The notes under the pieces are model-generated. The model was not told the origin of the DNA. It ran no database searches and saw only the letters and a list, made by a program, of their open reading frames with translations. Source: Chloromonas sp. AAM2 (Eukaryota; Chlorophyta; Chlorophyceae; Chlamydomonadales; Chlamydomonadaceae). Taken from it: a DNA stretch of 64,000 nt. The DNA is taken from positions 5,754 to 69,753 of the forward strand of contig QAXH01005449.1 in assembly GCA_004335635.1 (NCBI GenBank), read 5' to 3'. Both the position numbers and the translations under genes were made by a program. Positions 45,500-57,322 of the stretch are shown here, piece after piece (position 1 is the stretch's first letter; the number at the start of each line of letters is the position of its first letter).

Positions 45500-46515
45500 G
45501 CGCACACAGCCCAGCACAAGCAATGCAAGACCTGATCAAGTCTCTGTACTAGGATGGGGCAACTAAAGGATTGCGCTTGTGGCAGCAGCTGAGGCAGGAG
45601 GGAATTGTGGTTTGTCCACCATGCTCACACTATGCTCAACGCTTGTGATCGAAATGGCTGGAGGGTCAGTGACGCCTCACAATCATTACATTTGACGAGT
45701 TTTGAACAATTTTTAAAGTTTATTCGTAGCGTAGTGTGTTCTGCGTTCTGTTTGTTTTTTGAGTGGCATGGTTTTTGTTGCTTCCCTCTGCTGTGCCACG
45801 GCCACAGTTTTGTAGCACAGCCGACACAGCCGACACAGCCGACACAGCCGTACGCTTGATTACATACTGCAAACTGAACTCCTTGATTGCCAAGCCCTGA
45901 CGTATGCATGGCACCACAAGCCAGAAATGTTTGATGTCATTGAGTTCTGCCTTCTGTGACATGTTGCCCACCGCCTGCGCCAGATTCTTCAGGTATGAGC
46001 AGCACACGGTCGACACAAGACCCCACATTGTCCAAGACAGGTAGAAGAGCATTCCGGCTTAGTTGGCGTTCACAGACAACGTGAAGGCAAATCGTGCCGT
46101 ATTCTGCCTCCTGCCTGGTTCCCCTGGCAGGGTGTTGACGTAGCTTCCATCTCAATTCTGAGCTGCAGCAAGCCCTCCCAAGAAACACTTCAGGTCAAGG
46201 CCTACTCAAAAAGAATACAACCAATCTAGCAAAAAAAAGAAGTTTGCCAGTTTCCAACAGTCAATACAACAGGACACACGAACAGTCACCACATGAACCC
46301 GGCAAATTGTCCCAGAACTGGCAAACATCTTTCTTTTTTCATTCACATTAACTCAGCCTGTCATACACTCAAATCAATAAATGGGAGCCTACATCCCGAC
46401 CCTCCGCGCATTGATCCACGCTCAATGAATACGTCACGTTCGAGCCAGTGCACTGATGCCAAGATCTCTTGTTTCTTCTATTGACTGGCTCACACGTGGA
46501 CAGTTCGGTTCGTCG
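45500..46515. other. Convergent intergenic stretch, IspD to Ser/Pro-rich gene
   Basis: Contains a short CAGCCGACA tandem (45821-45851, four copies) and the small TIR element at 46231-46340. I see no gene. Confidence 0.5.
46231..46340. mobile_element. Short TIR element, 110 bp (family R2)
   Basis: Left end AAAAAAAAGAAGTTTGCCAG and right end GAACTGGCAAACATCTTTCT are inverted copies. The right side (AAATTGTCCCAGAACTGGCA) matches the right ends at 43305 and 58203. It looks like an internally deleted form of the 369-bp element. Confidence 0.75.
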
Positions 46516-49500
46516 TCATTTCCTCAGCTGGTGCGAATGCAGCATCATTCGACTTGTCATGGTGGCTGTTGTAGGTTGGGGCAGCATGCCTGTGGGAACT
46601 GCGGCCTGAGGCACCCATGCAGATACCCATGCACCACTTGTGGAATGTGTGGCAGAAGGCATCCCAGCCCATGCTGGCACCATCGGCTGCAGGTATAGGT
46701 CCTGAAACAAGGCATCGGATGGCACAGACTGGTGTGCATGCATGTGCGACATGCGAACGGGTACGTTGGACACTGGCCTGAAGTACGTTTGCATGTGCGG
46801 TGGAGAGCCAGGAGGAAACCAGCCCGCATGAGGTGTGTAGGCTGCTGCGTCGCAATGCCCTGGCGCATAAAGTGGCGACACGGCTCTGGGTGTGTGCACA
46901 GGCGATGGTGCCTGTGCGTGTGTGCCGGGCTGCACCGTCGCCAGGTTTGACGCTTCCTGCATCTTGCGGCCGGGCGGGGTGTTCACGGCTACTTGAGGAG
47001 GGGGTGGCGGGTGTGGGGAAGGAATGCCCCCAAGGCCTGATCCCATAACGGCACCTGAGGCCAATGCAAACGCTAGGTATGGGTCCAGGACAGCGTGTTG
47101 AGCCGCGTGAGGATGGTAGGACATGTGGGGCGGCAGTCCAGCAGCATGTGTCGGGCTGGCCACGGCCGGCAGCCACTGCAACGGCATGCTCTGCTGGTAA
47201 GCAGCGCCTGGGGCATACACCGATGCAGGGGAGGACATGAACTCAGGGAAGGAAGTCAGCTGCGCATGAAGTGGAGAGCTGGGGGTTGGCCGAGACGGAG
47301 AAGGTGCCTCGCGAGCAGACTGCCTGGTCGGAAAACGTTGCGTATGGTTGACAACAGCAGAACCGGCTGTGGCACTGGTGCCATTGTGAATCTGCTGTTG
47401 ATTAATGTTGTCCCATGCCATGCCAAGCACAGATACGGAGGATTGTTCGCCTGTGCCAGCCTCGGCATGCAGGCGCATGGCTGCCATGACAGCCTCATGA
47501 GTGACCGCCATGGTGGTGCCGTGTGACGTCTGCAGCACCACTGCATGAAGTGGCTGCCGAGGTGCCACACACGTCGCTTCTGAATTGCCTGTGGCATCCA
47601 TTGCATCAACATGCTGCTGCTGTGTTTGCTGCTGCTGCTGCTGCTGCTGCTGCACATCAATACAAGCAGCAGTGGCTGGCGCCACGTCTACGGCTTCAAC
47701 GGCAACAAACGTGGAACTGTCAGCAGCTGCGCCGTTGCTTGAGTGATGCAAAGTAGTCAAAGCAGACGCAGATGCAGTAGGCGTGGTGTGTGCGATCACT
47801 TCAGCTGTAGCGCCATTGCTATTCGCTACCTCACCAGGTGATACTTGAAGGCCTGGTTTGGAGTCACCAGCCGCTGCCGCCCTAAGCAACAGCGCTTGTT
47901 TCTTATCAGAGCTTTTCAGAACACCTCCAGCAGCCAGACTTTCGCCCTCAGCAGCTGATGTGTTCCTTGTGTGCACAGCGCCTGGTTGGGTGCTGACAGG
48001 CATGAAACCAACTGATGCGTGCCTGGCATGGCCGTTGTCCGGCGTCCCAGCTGTGCTGCCACCTAGCAGTTGGTCTGATGGCACAGGAACAGAAGTGCTG
48101 CCTGATGGTGCAGGACCTGTGTCTTTGCTGTCCATGCTTCCTCGGTTGAGATCCTGCAGCGGCAGAAATCGTGTTGCAATCTTACTAAGGCCAAAGGCAC
48201 ACGGTTGAAGTTCAGTGCTCCAGCCCTGTGTGAAGGTTTTGTCCTGGATGCATGCTAATTCCTCAAGCTATGCTTGTAGGGTTTCTGGCAAATTGTATGG
48301 ACCCTGGTCCGGTGACTTCATCAGATAATGGCTATGTGAAATTGGCCATGCCGAATGAAAAGGTTCATGTAGAATGTGCGCTCGCCTTCCCATTAAACGC
48401 TGCCCCACCACCAACCTGGGCAATCTGTGTGCGCAGGTCTTGGGGCAGAGCCAGCAGCTTGCTGAGCAGCAGGTGCACAGTGGACTGCAGTCGCAGGTCG
48501 GTTCTTGCGGCTGATGACCCCTGCTCCAGCCTGCCCATGTTCTCTGAGCCCTGGGAGGGCACGGGGCCTGTGGTAGACTCCTCCATGTCCGATTCAGTTC
48601 CACTGCAGGTATCTAGTTGATGTGATGGCACAGCACGTGTAAGGTCGCTTGGCCCTACGCACGGCACTGGAACTGATGGCTGGACTCTTGGTGTTCCATA
48701 AGACACTGCAGGGCGACCGGAAATGGTTGAGATGCTGTTGCTCATGCCGCTGCTCCCGGTGTCCGACGTATGAACGTCCTGCGCTTGGCACAAGGCAGAG
48801 GGGTTTCTGGGCGCAGAATTGACAGTGGCTTGGCCAGGCGCTTGACTTGGTGAAGAGACGAGTGCTGGCAAGGGGTGACGAGTAGTCGAATGTTCAACAT
48901 GCCCAAATGAAGGAAGAGTGGGTGGCTGCGAGCCTGCCACCAGGGCCTGCTGATGCAAGCTGGAGTCGCCGGGTCTCTGCTTGCCCAAATGCACTGAGCG
49001 CCTGGTATCTGGACCAGTGACGGCTGGACCTGGCGGGCTGGCACTTGCTTCTAAAGCAATGGTTGGCCCCCGGGGTCCTGCATCTGCAGAGAGCTGGGGA
49101 CCGCTGTGCTGATCTGGTAACAGCGAAGTGATATGTTGCTCTGGCGCCTTGCTTCTGGCTTCCGTGGCACAAGGCTTGATGACATCTGTAGACTCGATTA
49201 TGTCGATGGGACGGCTGGATAAAGTGGAACTCTTGCCATTGCCTTTCATCAGCCCTTCCAGCATGTCGTTCAATTCACAGTCACTGGAAGGCGGCGGCAC
49301 CTGCGTGTGGCACGCACAAGCATCTGGAGAGTCAAAGGACAGCGGCGACAACACACAATCGTATTTCACAGCATGGCATCCAATGCCTACTAGGCTGTGT
49401 GCTTTGCGCGTGGGTGATTTGATCAGTTGGTGGGCAGGTCTGGTTTGCGAGCAATCAAGCCAACTGGACTGACCAGTCGGCAACGACAGAACAGAGCGCA

Positions 49501-52500
49501 CGCTGCATTCCACTCAGTTGAAAACGAGGGAGAGCACTATGAGCGAACTCAAGTAACATAATGACTCGCGGGTGCAGAGTGAAAGACTCCGCACATTTGA
49601 ATGCTGGCTTAGCACCACGTCCGTCCTTGTCTTCGTCTCGTGGCCGGTATGAGCCTGGGAATGGCTGTCTGGCATTGCGTGCTGCAAACCATCCGGGTCC
49701 GTGTTTCCGTCCAGAGAGTGCCGGCTGGGCGGGGCGGGGAGGTGCAGCAGACCGCTCTCCATGTCCGGCTCAGGGGCAGGGGCCACAACACCTGCCGCAC
49801 AGCATCAAAACGCGCATCAGCAAAACACTCGCCGGCCCCGCAGTACAGCACGTGACGAGCTGGCCCTTGCATCCTCTTGAGATGTGAAATCGACTATGCT
49901 CGGCCACGCCTGTTCCTGGCTGGGTGCGCTCCGTACCGTTCCCGGCTACTCCAGCACAGGTCAGTTCACACTGCGGCCTTAAATCCAGGTCAGCCTATAG
50001 ACGTTCACTTACCAACGTTGTCCATATCAGAGTACGCCTCCGCTGCACTGAGCGTTGAGTGATCCATGCTGCCGCGCCGGCTGAGGGCTGTGAAGCTCTG
50101 CACGAGCAAGAAATGTCCTAGCAAGCACGCGTGACGGGACGCCTCCTAGGATGCAGGCCCAGCATTCTGAAGATTTGCTCAGAATTGCTTCAAGTGGACA
50201 GGATTACTGTGCCGGAGCCCGATGCTATCAAAGAGCCTTATGGCATGCTTTGCGCACCTTAGCCACAGCCTTGGTGAAACCGTCAATGGAGGGGCGACGG
50301 CTGCGTCCGCGACCCTTAGGAGAAGCTGTTGCGACCTGATCAAGCGCCTTGCGCATGCTGGCAGACGGCTCAAACAGCCCGTTACGGAATACACGAGCGC
50401 TGCCTGCCTCCTTCGCTCCGTTGTCCGAGCCCGTGGGACTGGCCTTGCTTGTGCCGGATTTCAACCGTGAGGTGCCCACCCTCCTGCGCACATGCACGTC
50501 GGAGTCTTGTCCATAATGCTGGTCAAAAAGGTTAGGCCAATCGCGGGTTGGCACAGTTGGCAAGAGACAGAAAGAAAGCAGGCAAGGAAGAGAAAGCTGG
50601 CGAGAAATCGAGCAAGAAGGGAAAACAGCTGAAAAGGAAGAAAGTAAAAGAAAGGAGAAAAGGAAGAGCTAGTCAGCATGGTGAAGGAGGATTGCAGTAA
50701 TGCACGACTTGCATCATTGCAATAACTGGTGCCCTCAGCATTTGCCTCCATGAGCAAGCAGCCACTGGTGTGATCCGCCCCTATCTCCCTCCTATCTGCT
50801 CCTGTCCTGCTCCCAATGATCCTCTCCAGCGCACCCCATGCCACGCACCCAGCACTGGACAAGTCATCGTCGTCTGCGTTGAGCTTCTTGCTGCCGCCAA
50901 AGACGGACCGCACCATGTTGGAAAAGGACTTTCCAGACCTGAAGAAACAGCACCAACTCTTTGGCACAAAGTTTATATCCGTGCGCTGCCAGAGCACAGG
51001 CACTGCTCCAGGTACACGTGACCCCTAGGTGTGTGCACATCTCATAAGAGGCAGGTGGCTGGTGGCTGACACACTTCAGGCCCTCTTGTCTGCTTTTCGA
51101 ACTGCATTCACATATGCAAGTTGAGAAGCTACTGCTGCTGCAACACAAACACACAACTACGGTCGCCTGTTACTATTGTCTGGCCATACTGCCGCCATGT
51201 TGTTTCAGGTTCCTCAGAGAGGACCCCAAGAGCAACCTTGGCTGGTCCGGGATTCGTTCCGCACCCAACAAGTTGAAAGCTGTAACCACACTGGTTCTTT
51301 GGCTTGCGCACACCTGATGCTCTGCAGGTTGTCACGGTGGTTGGAGCTCTTGGCAGAAGCCTCGTCATCAGTGATCATGCCACCCTGCACAGCCAGCATA
51401 CCTCACCGGCTTGAACAATTGCCGCAGGCCATCTGAGCCGTACCATCACTCACTGGCATCCCAAATGCAATCACAACACATCTCAAATCTCAACTACAGT
51501 GCAGCCACACCCTTCACAGCTTACCTCTGATGCAGCCCATGACCTGCTGGCGTGCCTGAGCAATGATGGGCTCTCTACTGCCAGGCCAGAGCCCCTTGGC
51601 TTGGTAACCAGGTCAGTGACTAGCGACAGACGTGATGGGGCCGAAGCAGGCGAAAACAGGCTGGACATGGGCTGCACGGGGTAGTCTGCGGCCGAGTACA
51701 GGTAGGGGTGGGCGGACGGGGCGGGCAGGCGGGGCGAGGAGGTGGCAAGGGAGCTGCTTGTTACCGGAGTCAGGGCCTGTGAGGTAGGGACATGAGCAAG
51801 GCAACCGTCTGTGCATACGGTTGCCAGGCAAGCGGCCTAATCCACGTGCAAGCAGGCATCTTCCATTTATCATTCTTCCAGTTTGTATGAGTTTGTTGCC
51901 TGGTGAACGGTTCTTCAAGGAGTGGTTCGAGTCATTTGAAGCAGCCTTGCAGTTGCATGCCTTCCTGTGCCGCCAGCGGGTGCAGCCAGACAACAGATAT
52001 GCTCGTGTGCTCACCTGCCGTCGCCCGTCTTGAGGTAAAGACACGGGTTCCAGGGGCTGGATCTCACCCCAATGCACGCTGGAAGACCGTGGGCTCGCTG
52101 CCTGAGACGCCCCAGATCCCATTCTTGTTGCGTCCAACACGCCACTGGTGCCGGCAGGTGAACTGGCGGTGGGCTTGGTGTCACTGAGGCGGCCTTCCTC
52201 TGCAGAGGGTGACAGCCTATCCAGCCTGAAGCTCACAGGACCGCTCGTCTGGCTAGGCGAGCGTTGTGGCTGCTCCGTTGGGCTGTGCGGGCTGGCCAGT
52301 CGGCTTGGTGACCAGCCGTTTTGAACAAGCCCTGGTGCACTGCCAGAGCTGTTGATGCCTACCGTGGGAGCCATATGAAATGAAAGAGAAGGGTCGGGGG
52401 CGTCAGCCGTGCTGGCGCGGCTGGCAAAGCGGGTCTGCAGCGACTGCAGCTGCTCCTGCAGCTGCACCAGCTGATGCTGCAGCGCCTGCTGCGAAGCAGC

Positions 52501-53396
52501 ATCCGGCACTGCAGCTGGTGTGGCTGGTGCTTCCAAAGCAGTGGGCTGACGTCCAGAGTCAAGACCCAGGGGAATGGCCTGGACTATCCGGGGTGGCGAT
52601 GGGGCCGGCTGAATACCTACAGAGCTGGATGCAAAACCTATTGCTGGAGCTCGTACGCGCTCGGCAAAGGTTGTCGCAGTCGGCGAGGTTGGTGAGGTGG
52701 GTGAAGCGGGGTCACCGCCAGACAGGCTGCGCTGGGCTGCTGCATGTTCCGGCAACAGCAGGCTGAAGCTCTTGAAGACCACAACTTCGTCGCACTTGCT
52801 GTCTTCTTCATCATCATGGATGCCTTGCGCCTTGATGAGGCCTGAAGGGCTGTGGCCAGTGCGTGCGTCGTCCGTTGCCACCTGAAGCAAGCCGCGTGCA
52901 TCCACAATGCACTGCCGGGACTGCTGTAGACCGCTACAAGGGCTCTTTACCTATATGCAAGTCTAGGAAGCTCTTAAAGCCGACTATCATGCTCAGTATG
53001 CAAACTGCGCATGTCTGCAGGTGACGAGAATTGCTACCAAGACATGGTTGCAGATTGTGTTGAATGCTACCTAGGCTTTTTTGGCAGCAATGCCATGCCG
53101 TCAATATCAATAGCCAGGCCTTGTCCTGCTAGAGCCTGCTGCCTGACCCCCACCTGGGTCACAGGGGAGCCTTTGGAGGTCTGATGGCCACCCTCCGACA
53201 TGCTTGACTGCCGCTTGGAATCCGTCCGTGATGAGAACACGCTGAAGAGAGCCGATGTCCTGGCCAGGGCCTGGCCACCGGCGCTCTGGGCACTGCCTGA
53301 GTGCCGAGTGGATATCTGACGCTCCGCCTCAGGCACAGCATCACCGGGGTTGGCCATGCCCACCATGGCAGCAATGTCCATGCTCACACGCTTCAT
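46516..53396 (-). CDS. Ser/Pro/Gln-rich protein with repeated R-x-S-[MI]-D motifs, about 1,562 aa
   Basis: Ten exons join in phase: 53396-53071, 52933-52015, 51776-51525, 51384-51314, 50938-50849, 50483-50258, 50097-50013, 49791-49595, 49300-48416 and 48153-46516. The start is uncertain: the first exon is open back to an acceptor at 53424, so more exons may lie upstream. The protein is mostly disordered. Visible parts: KRVSMDIAAMVGMAN near the start, an acidic patch with DDEEDSKCDEVVVFKSF, a coiled coil (QQALQHQLVQLQEQLQSLQT), SKKLNADDDDLSS, a helical segment (LLLSKLLALPQDLRTQIAQ) and a Q run. R-x-S-[MI]-D occurs four times (RVSMD, RPSID, RGSMD, RGSMD) and fits basophilic kinase sites. I recognise no family. 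Two separate genes meeting near 51 kb remain possible. Confidence 0.65.
47586..47654. repeat. CTG repeat encoding polyglutamine
   Basis: CTG units on the plus strand read as CAG in frame in the last exon of the Ser/Pro/Gln-rich gene, giving a run of nine to ten glutamines. Confidence 0.9.
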
Positions 53397-53424
53397 TCGC
53401 CCTGGTTGCTGTGTCTCCTGTTGC

Positions 53425-55137
53425 CTGGAATGTGTGGGGAATGGCGTCAGCCCTCTGTTCGGCACTGGCGATGTTGTCGCGCACGCACGTGCACCGGGCA
53501 TGCAGTGGTTATCCAAAGACTTGCACAAGTTGCCGTGGAACTGGACCTCACAAACTTACTGACAAAAATTGAGTTTGGGGTCGGCAAAATTTTGCATGCC
53601 TCCCCCCTGCGCTGATGCAGCCAATCTACAGGTCCATTACAGATTTTGAGTATGCCATTGAGCTTTCCAATGCGTTCTTGAGAACAAAGAACTGTTCAGG
53701 TTTGAGTCAGTTCCCAGGGTTAGAGCCCTTTGCCGGTCCGAGGCACCCCTGCCGGTCACTGGCCGTTTCAGGACCCAGCATGGGTTTCCGGACTGTTTAA
53801 TGTATGCCATTGTGCAGCTCTCAACGAGCCCGTCACAATGGCATGTTCATTCATATCACGATTCTGACTTACGGTTGGCCTGCAAATCAAATTTTCCCTG
53901 AAGGCTCAAATATCCTTCAAGGCTTGTACACTCCTGACCCCCCCCCTCCCACACCCCTGTTTCCAACCAACTCAGAATGGCCCTAGAATTTGAATGTAAG
54001 CTCCTTGGAGGGTGCCTAGGCCATTGCCATGAAGAAACTGGGCTACTCCCGCTAGGGGTCAAAAGTTACGGAAGGGCATGCCCCCTGCATCAGCGAAACG
54101 TTTATTACCTCACACGTTCGTTGTTGCAAATTGCTGAAATTCAACAAGCGCTCCTCAGACTGTGTATCCAGCTTATCCCAACTCATGATGATGCATGTTT
54201 CTTGCATACTCTCCGAGGACTGATTCAAATAAGAGTCATGTAATTCTGAGCTAGGAATACCGCAACATTGAGGCCGGTCTTGACTGCCAGGCTGGTTGTG
54301 AAAATCATTGTGGTTGGACTGGACACACCTTGTACTGTGTGGAGCACTGGGCTCCCATTGCTCTGTTTTGCCAGTCTCCGGCTGGTAAAGCTCCACGTTC
54401 CTGGGAAGAGGAGGAGGAGGAGGACGTGGTTGATTGCTTGCGTTGGTTGCTTGGCTGCAAGCCAGTACGTGGCAATGGCCAGGTAATGACCTGCCATTGG
54501 CAATGGCCCGAGCTGCATAGTTGGCTGTTTGAAATTACACACTTCCAATTCATGGCTGTGTCTCAAGAGCACCACTGGACAAGCATCTGCTCAGCATGAC
54601 CGGGTACGAACAGCATCGCGTACGTCATTTGTCGTTGTCATTTGCAACACATCATGCACACCAGGCAAACCAGGTTGACCAACCCGTTCAAAGTGCACCC
54701 AGTCCTGCAGTTGCTCGCGCAAATGTCAGCGTGATGAGCGTACCTCGCCGGTTGCTTTGAGCCGGTGTTCTTGTTACCCCGCTTGAGCCCTCCAAGGATG
54801 AATGCGATGTTTGGCATTCTAAAACACGGATGCCAGCAGGGCTCACGTCCGATGCTGCAGACCCATTTTGTTAGGCGTGTTTGCCTGCACTGCCATCATC
54901 CTTTTTGTGCCAAGTCATTGACGCAATGGAGCTAACAGCACGACGCGCAACTGACTGCAATCACCGCAGACCTGGCACGCCTTCTTAGTAAAAGCGCGCC
55001 GTTTCTGTGCGCGTTTTGGAAGGCGTCCGTGTTGTTCGGCGATCTCCTCTCCCTTGATGCACAGGTGAATCATTGGTTATTATCTTCAGCACTTTGAATC
55101 GCTTTATATTGTTTGCATCGTTCCCACTGCGATCATA
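53425..55137. other. Divergent stretch between Ser/Pro-rich gene and Tic20
   Basis: About 1.7 kb with no exon that I can join to either gene. If the Ser/Pro-rich gene has upstream exons they should be here or further right, but I could not find any. The Tic20 promoter should lie near its right end. Confidence 0.4.
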
Positions 55138-56722
55138 ATGAGGAGTCAGGCAATGGCTCTCGGCACCTGCAGCACCAGCAGAATAGCTTCCAGCGGCAGA
55201 GTTGGGACAGCGATGCGTCCTACAGCATGGCGAGGAGAGACACGTATCTCGTTCAGCTGCCACACCTGTGCTCAGGTCCTCAGAACAGCTCTACCTCGTC
55301 AGAGAGGGCGCAAAGTCTGTGTCCAGACTAAAGCCATGTATGACGATGACGGAAACAAGCAAGACATGGGTGACCGCGTGATTGCGAGCTTGCCTTACCT
55401 GCTTCCTTTGCTGGACGCCATTCCCTTTGGTGCGTGCCACGTTTGGTAGGCAACAAACCTCTGACCCAAACCTCCCACAGCTCTGCTACTCAAGCAGCAC
55501 TGGAGAGGAGATTAGTAACAAATTGGCGTGTTAACACATGCAGGGAAATTCATCTTTCTCCAGTATCCATTTGTGGCAAGGGCCATGGCGCCTTTGGGGC
55601 CTCTTGCCGCTCTGTACAACAGCTTGCCCTTTGCACCGTGAGTGGGACGCTGGCTGCTGCAAAGCCTTCACTTGCAGTGGTGACAACAGCAATTATGACT
55701 CAAGAAATTCTATGAATCGTATAGCATGCCGTTCAGCACCCAGTGCTGAGGTGTGCAGCTTCCTGCGCCTACCACCACTGACTTTACCACTGACTATGGC
55801 ATCTGAGCAATCACTCGCGTGTGTTGGTGTGCATGCAGGCTCATCATCTTCTTGTGTGTCTTCAATGGAATCGTCAACAATCAGAACCTACCACGATTTG
55901 TTCGCTACAATGCCATGCAGGCGGTGTTGTTAGATGTGCTGCTCATGTGAGTGGGGATGGGTGGTTACACAATGTGTTAGCGGTCAAGCAGGCGTTAAAG
56001 GTAGCCAGACGAAGAGATGTGTGGGTTGATTGCATTGGTTTGTGCATGTAGCAAGCTCTGGCTGATGCCTAGTTCGCAGTGACAACTAGACATGATGCAT
56101 CCAAAGCCTGTCTGTGGGCACCTGTGAGCATGCCACACTGGCCGGCACTTTACTGTTTGCTGTCGTTTGCTTTCCCCGCTGTGCAGTATTCCTCAGGTCC
56201 TGATGGGGACGCTGTTCCGCAACCCCGGCAATGATGCCCTCTCTCTCCAAGCATACATCACAGTGAACAACACCATCTTCCTCTTTGTGGCCATCTCTGT
56301 GGCCTACGGCATGGTGCGTGGTCTCTCTGGTAGACGACCGGGTGGCTGTGTAGAAGCTGCTGGGTTCAAAGCAAGCACTGCGGATGGAAGGGCATGAGGA
56401 TATCTCGGATGACAGGTGGCTTTGAAGTGCAAAGCGCACAGGGAGGTTATAGACTGAGGGTTGTCATTAACTCTGGCTCAAGTGGACGTTGGAGAACTGG
56501 GTACTTGAGCATAGATCTGAACCTTGATGAGCAGGCGTGTGGCCATTGTAGCGCTGACAGGAGCTCTCTACGAGCATCGATTGCTGCAAGAGTTGGCTTG
56601 TGGCTCTGGGGAGTTTCAAATCATGTGGGCATCGGCGTTCTTTCGTGTGCGATGTGCAGGGCTCGTGCCTTGTGGGGCAGAAGCCCAAGTTGCCGCTAGT
56701 GGCTGAGGCAGCCGAGACACAG
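55138..56722 (+). CDS. TIC20: Tic20-family chloroplast inner-envelope protein (last exon not placed)
   Basis: Exons 55138-55429, 55544-55637, 55839-55946, 56187-56313 and 56660-56722 join in phase. An alternative start at 55153 (MALGTCS) is equally good. The first 65 residues are a typical transit peptide. The body has four hydrophobic segments and Tic20 signatures: DRVIASLPYLLPLLDAIPFG, KFIFLQYPFVARAM, NGIVNNQNLPRFVRYNAMQA, VLLDVLLIIPQVL and GQKPKLPLVAEAAETQ. By family it forms part of the protein-conducting TIC translocon; some Tic20 members sit in thylakoids instead. The 56660-56722 exon ends at a GTGGGC donor, so at least one short terminal exon should follow, probably beyond the 37-bp repeat array. 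I could not place it. Confidence 0.9.
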
Positions 56723-56813
56723 GTGGGCACAGGCAGGGGCTGGGTATGGGACAAGAGGGGCCTGCTCATGCCTGACAGGCTGTTTCAGATTCTGCAGGCC
56801 ACACAGCTGTATC

Positions 56814-57322
56814 ATGTGGGTTGGGGTCATCACAAGCAAGCACAACACACATGTGGGGTGGGGTCATCACAAGCAAGCACAACACACATGTGGGGTGGGG
56901 TCATCACAAGCAAGCACAACACACATGTGGGGTGGGGTCATCACAAGCAAGCACAACACACATGTGGGGTGGGGTCATCACAAGCAAGCACAACACACAT
57001 GTGGGTTGGGGTCATCACAAGCAAGCACAACACACATGTGGGGTGGGGTCATCACAAGCANNNNNNNNNNNNNNNNNNNNNNNNNNNNNNNNNNNNNNNN
57101 NNNNNNNNNNNNNNNNNNNNNNNNNNNNNNNNNNNNNNNNNNNNNNNNNNNNNNNNNNNNNNNNNNNNNNNNNNNNNNNNNNNNNNNNNNNNNNNNNNNN
57201 NNNNNNNNNNNNNNNNNNNNNNNNNNGTTGGGGTCATCACAAGCAAGCACAACACACATGTGGGGTGGGGTCATCACAAGCAAGCACAACACACATGTGG
57301 GGTGGGGTCATCACAAGCAAGG
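56814..57322. repeat. 37-bp minisatellite with unresolved assembly gap
   Basis: The unit TGGGGTCATCACAAGCAAGC plus ACAACACACATGTGGGG repeats about six and a half times before a gap of 166 N (57061-57226) and about two and a half times after it. Copies are almost identical. Spacing is exactly 37 bp, so all three frames stay open across it and give false reading frames. It lies in the 3' part of the Tic20 locus, probably in an intron or the 3' region. True array length is unknown. Confidence 0.95.

Noticed and set aside
50770..51436. Plus-strand exons (for example around REDPKSNLGWSGIR and TMLEKDFPDLKKQH) that look coding
   Set aside because: They lie opposite minus-strand exons 51384-51314 and 50938-50849, which join in phase to a long chain. 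The plus-strand pieces can be joined only in part and give no start, family or long chain. They are most likely shadows.
51525..52933. Possible SMG7/EST1-like identity of the Ser/Pro-rich protein, from the string DEVVVFKS
   Set aside because: The resemblance is one short acidic-plus-VFK string. No EST1 or 14-3-3-like helical domain is found upstream in 53.4-55.1 kb, so the name is not supported.
56814..57322. Long reading frames in all frames across the 37-bp array, and a possible CRISPR-like look
   Set aside because: The repeats are head-to-tail with no unique spacers and the unit length keeps every frame open. It is a minisatellite in a eukaryotic genome.
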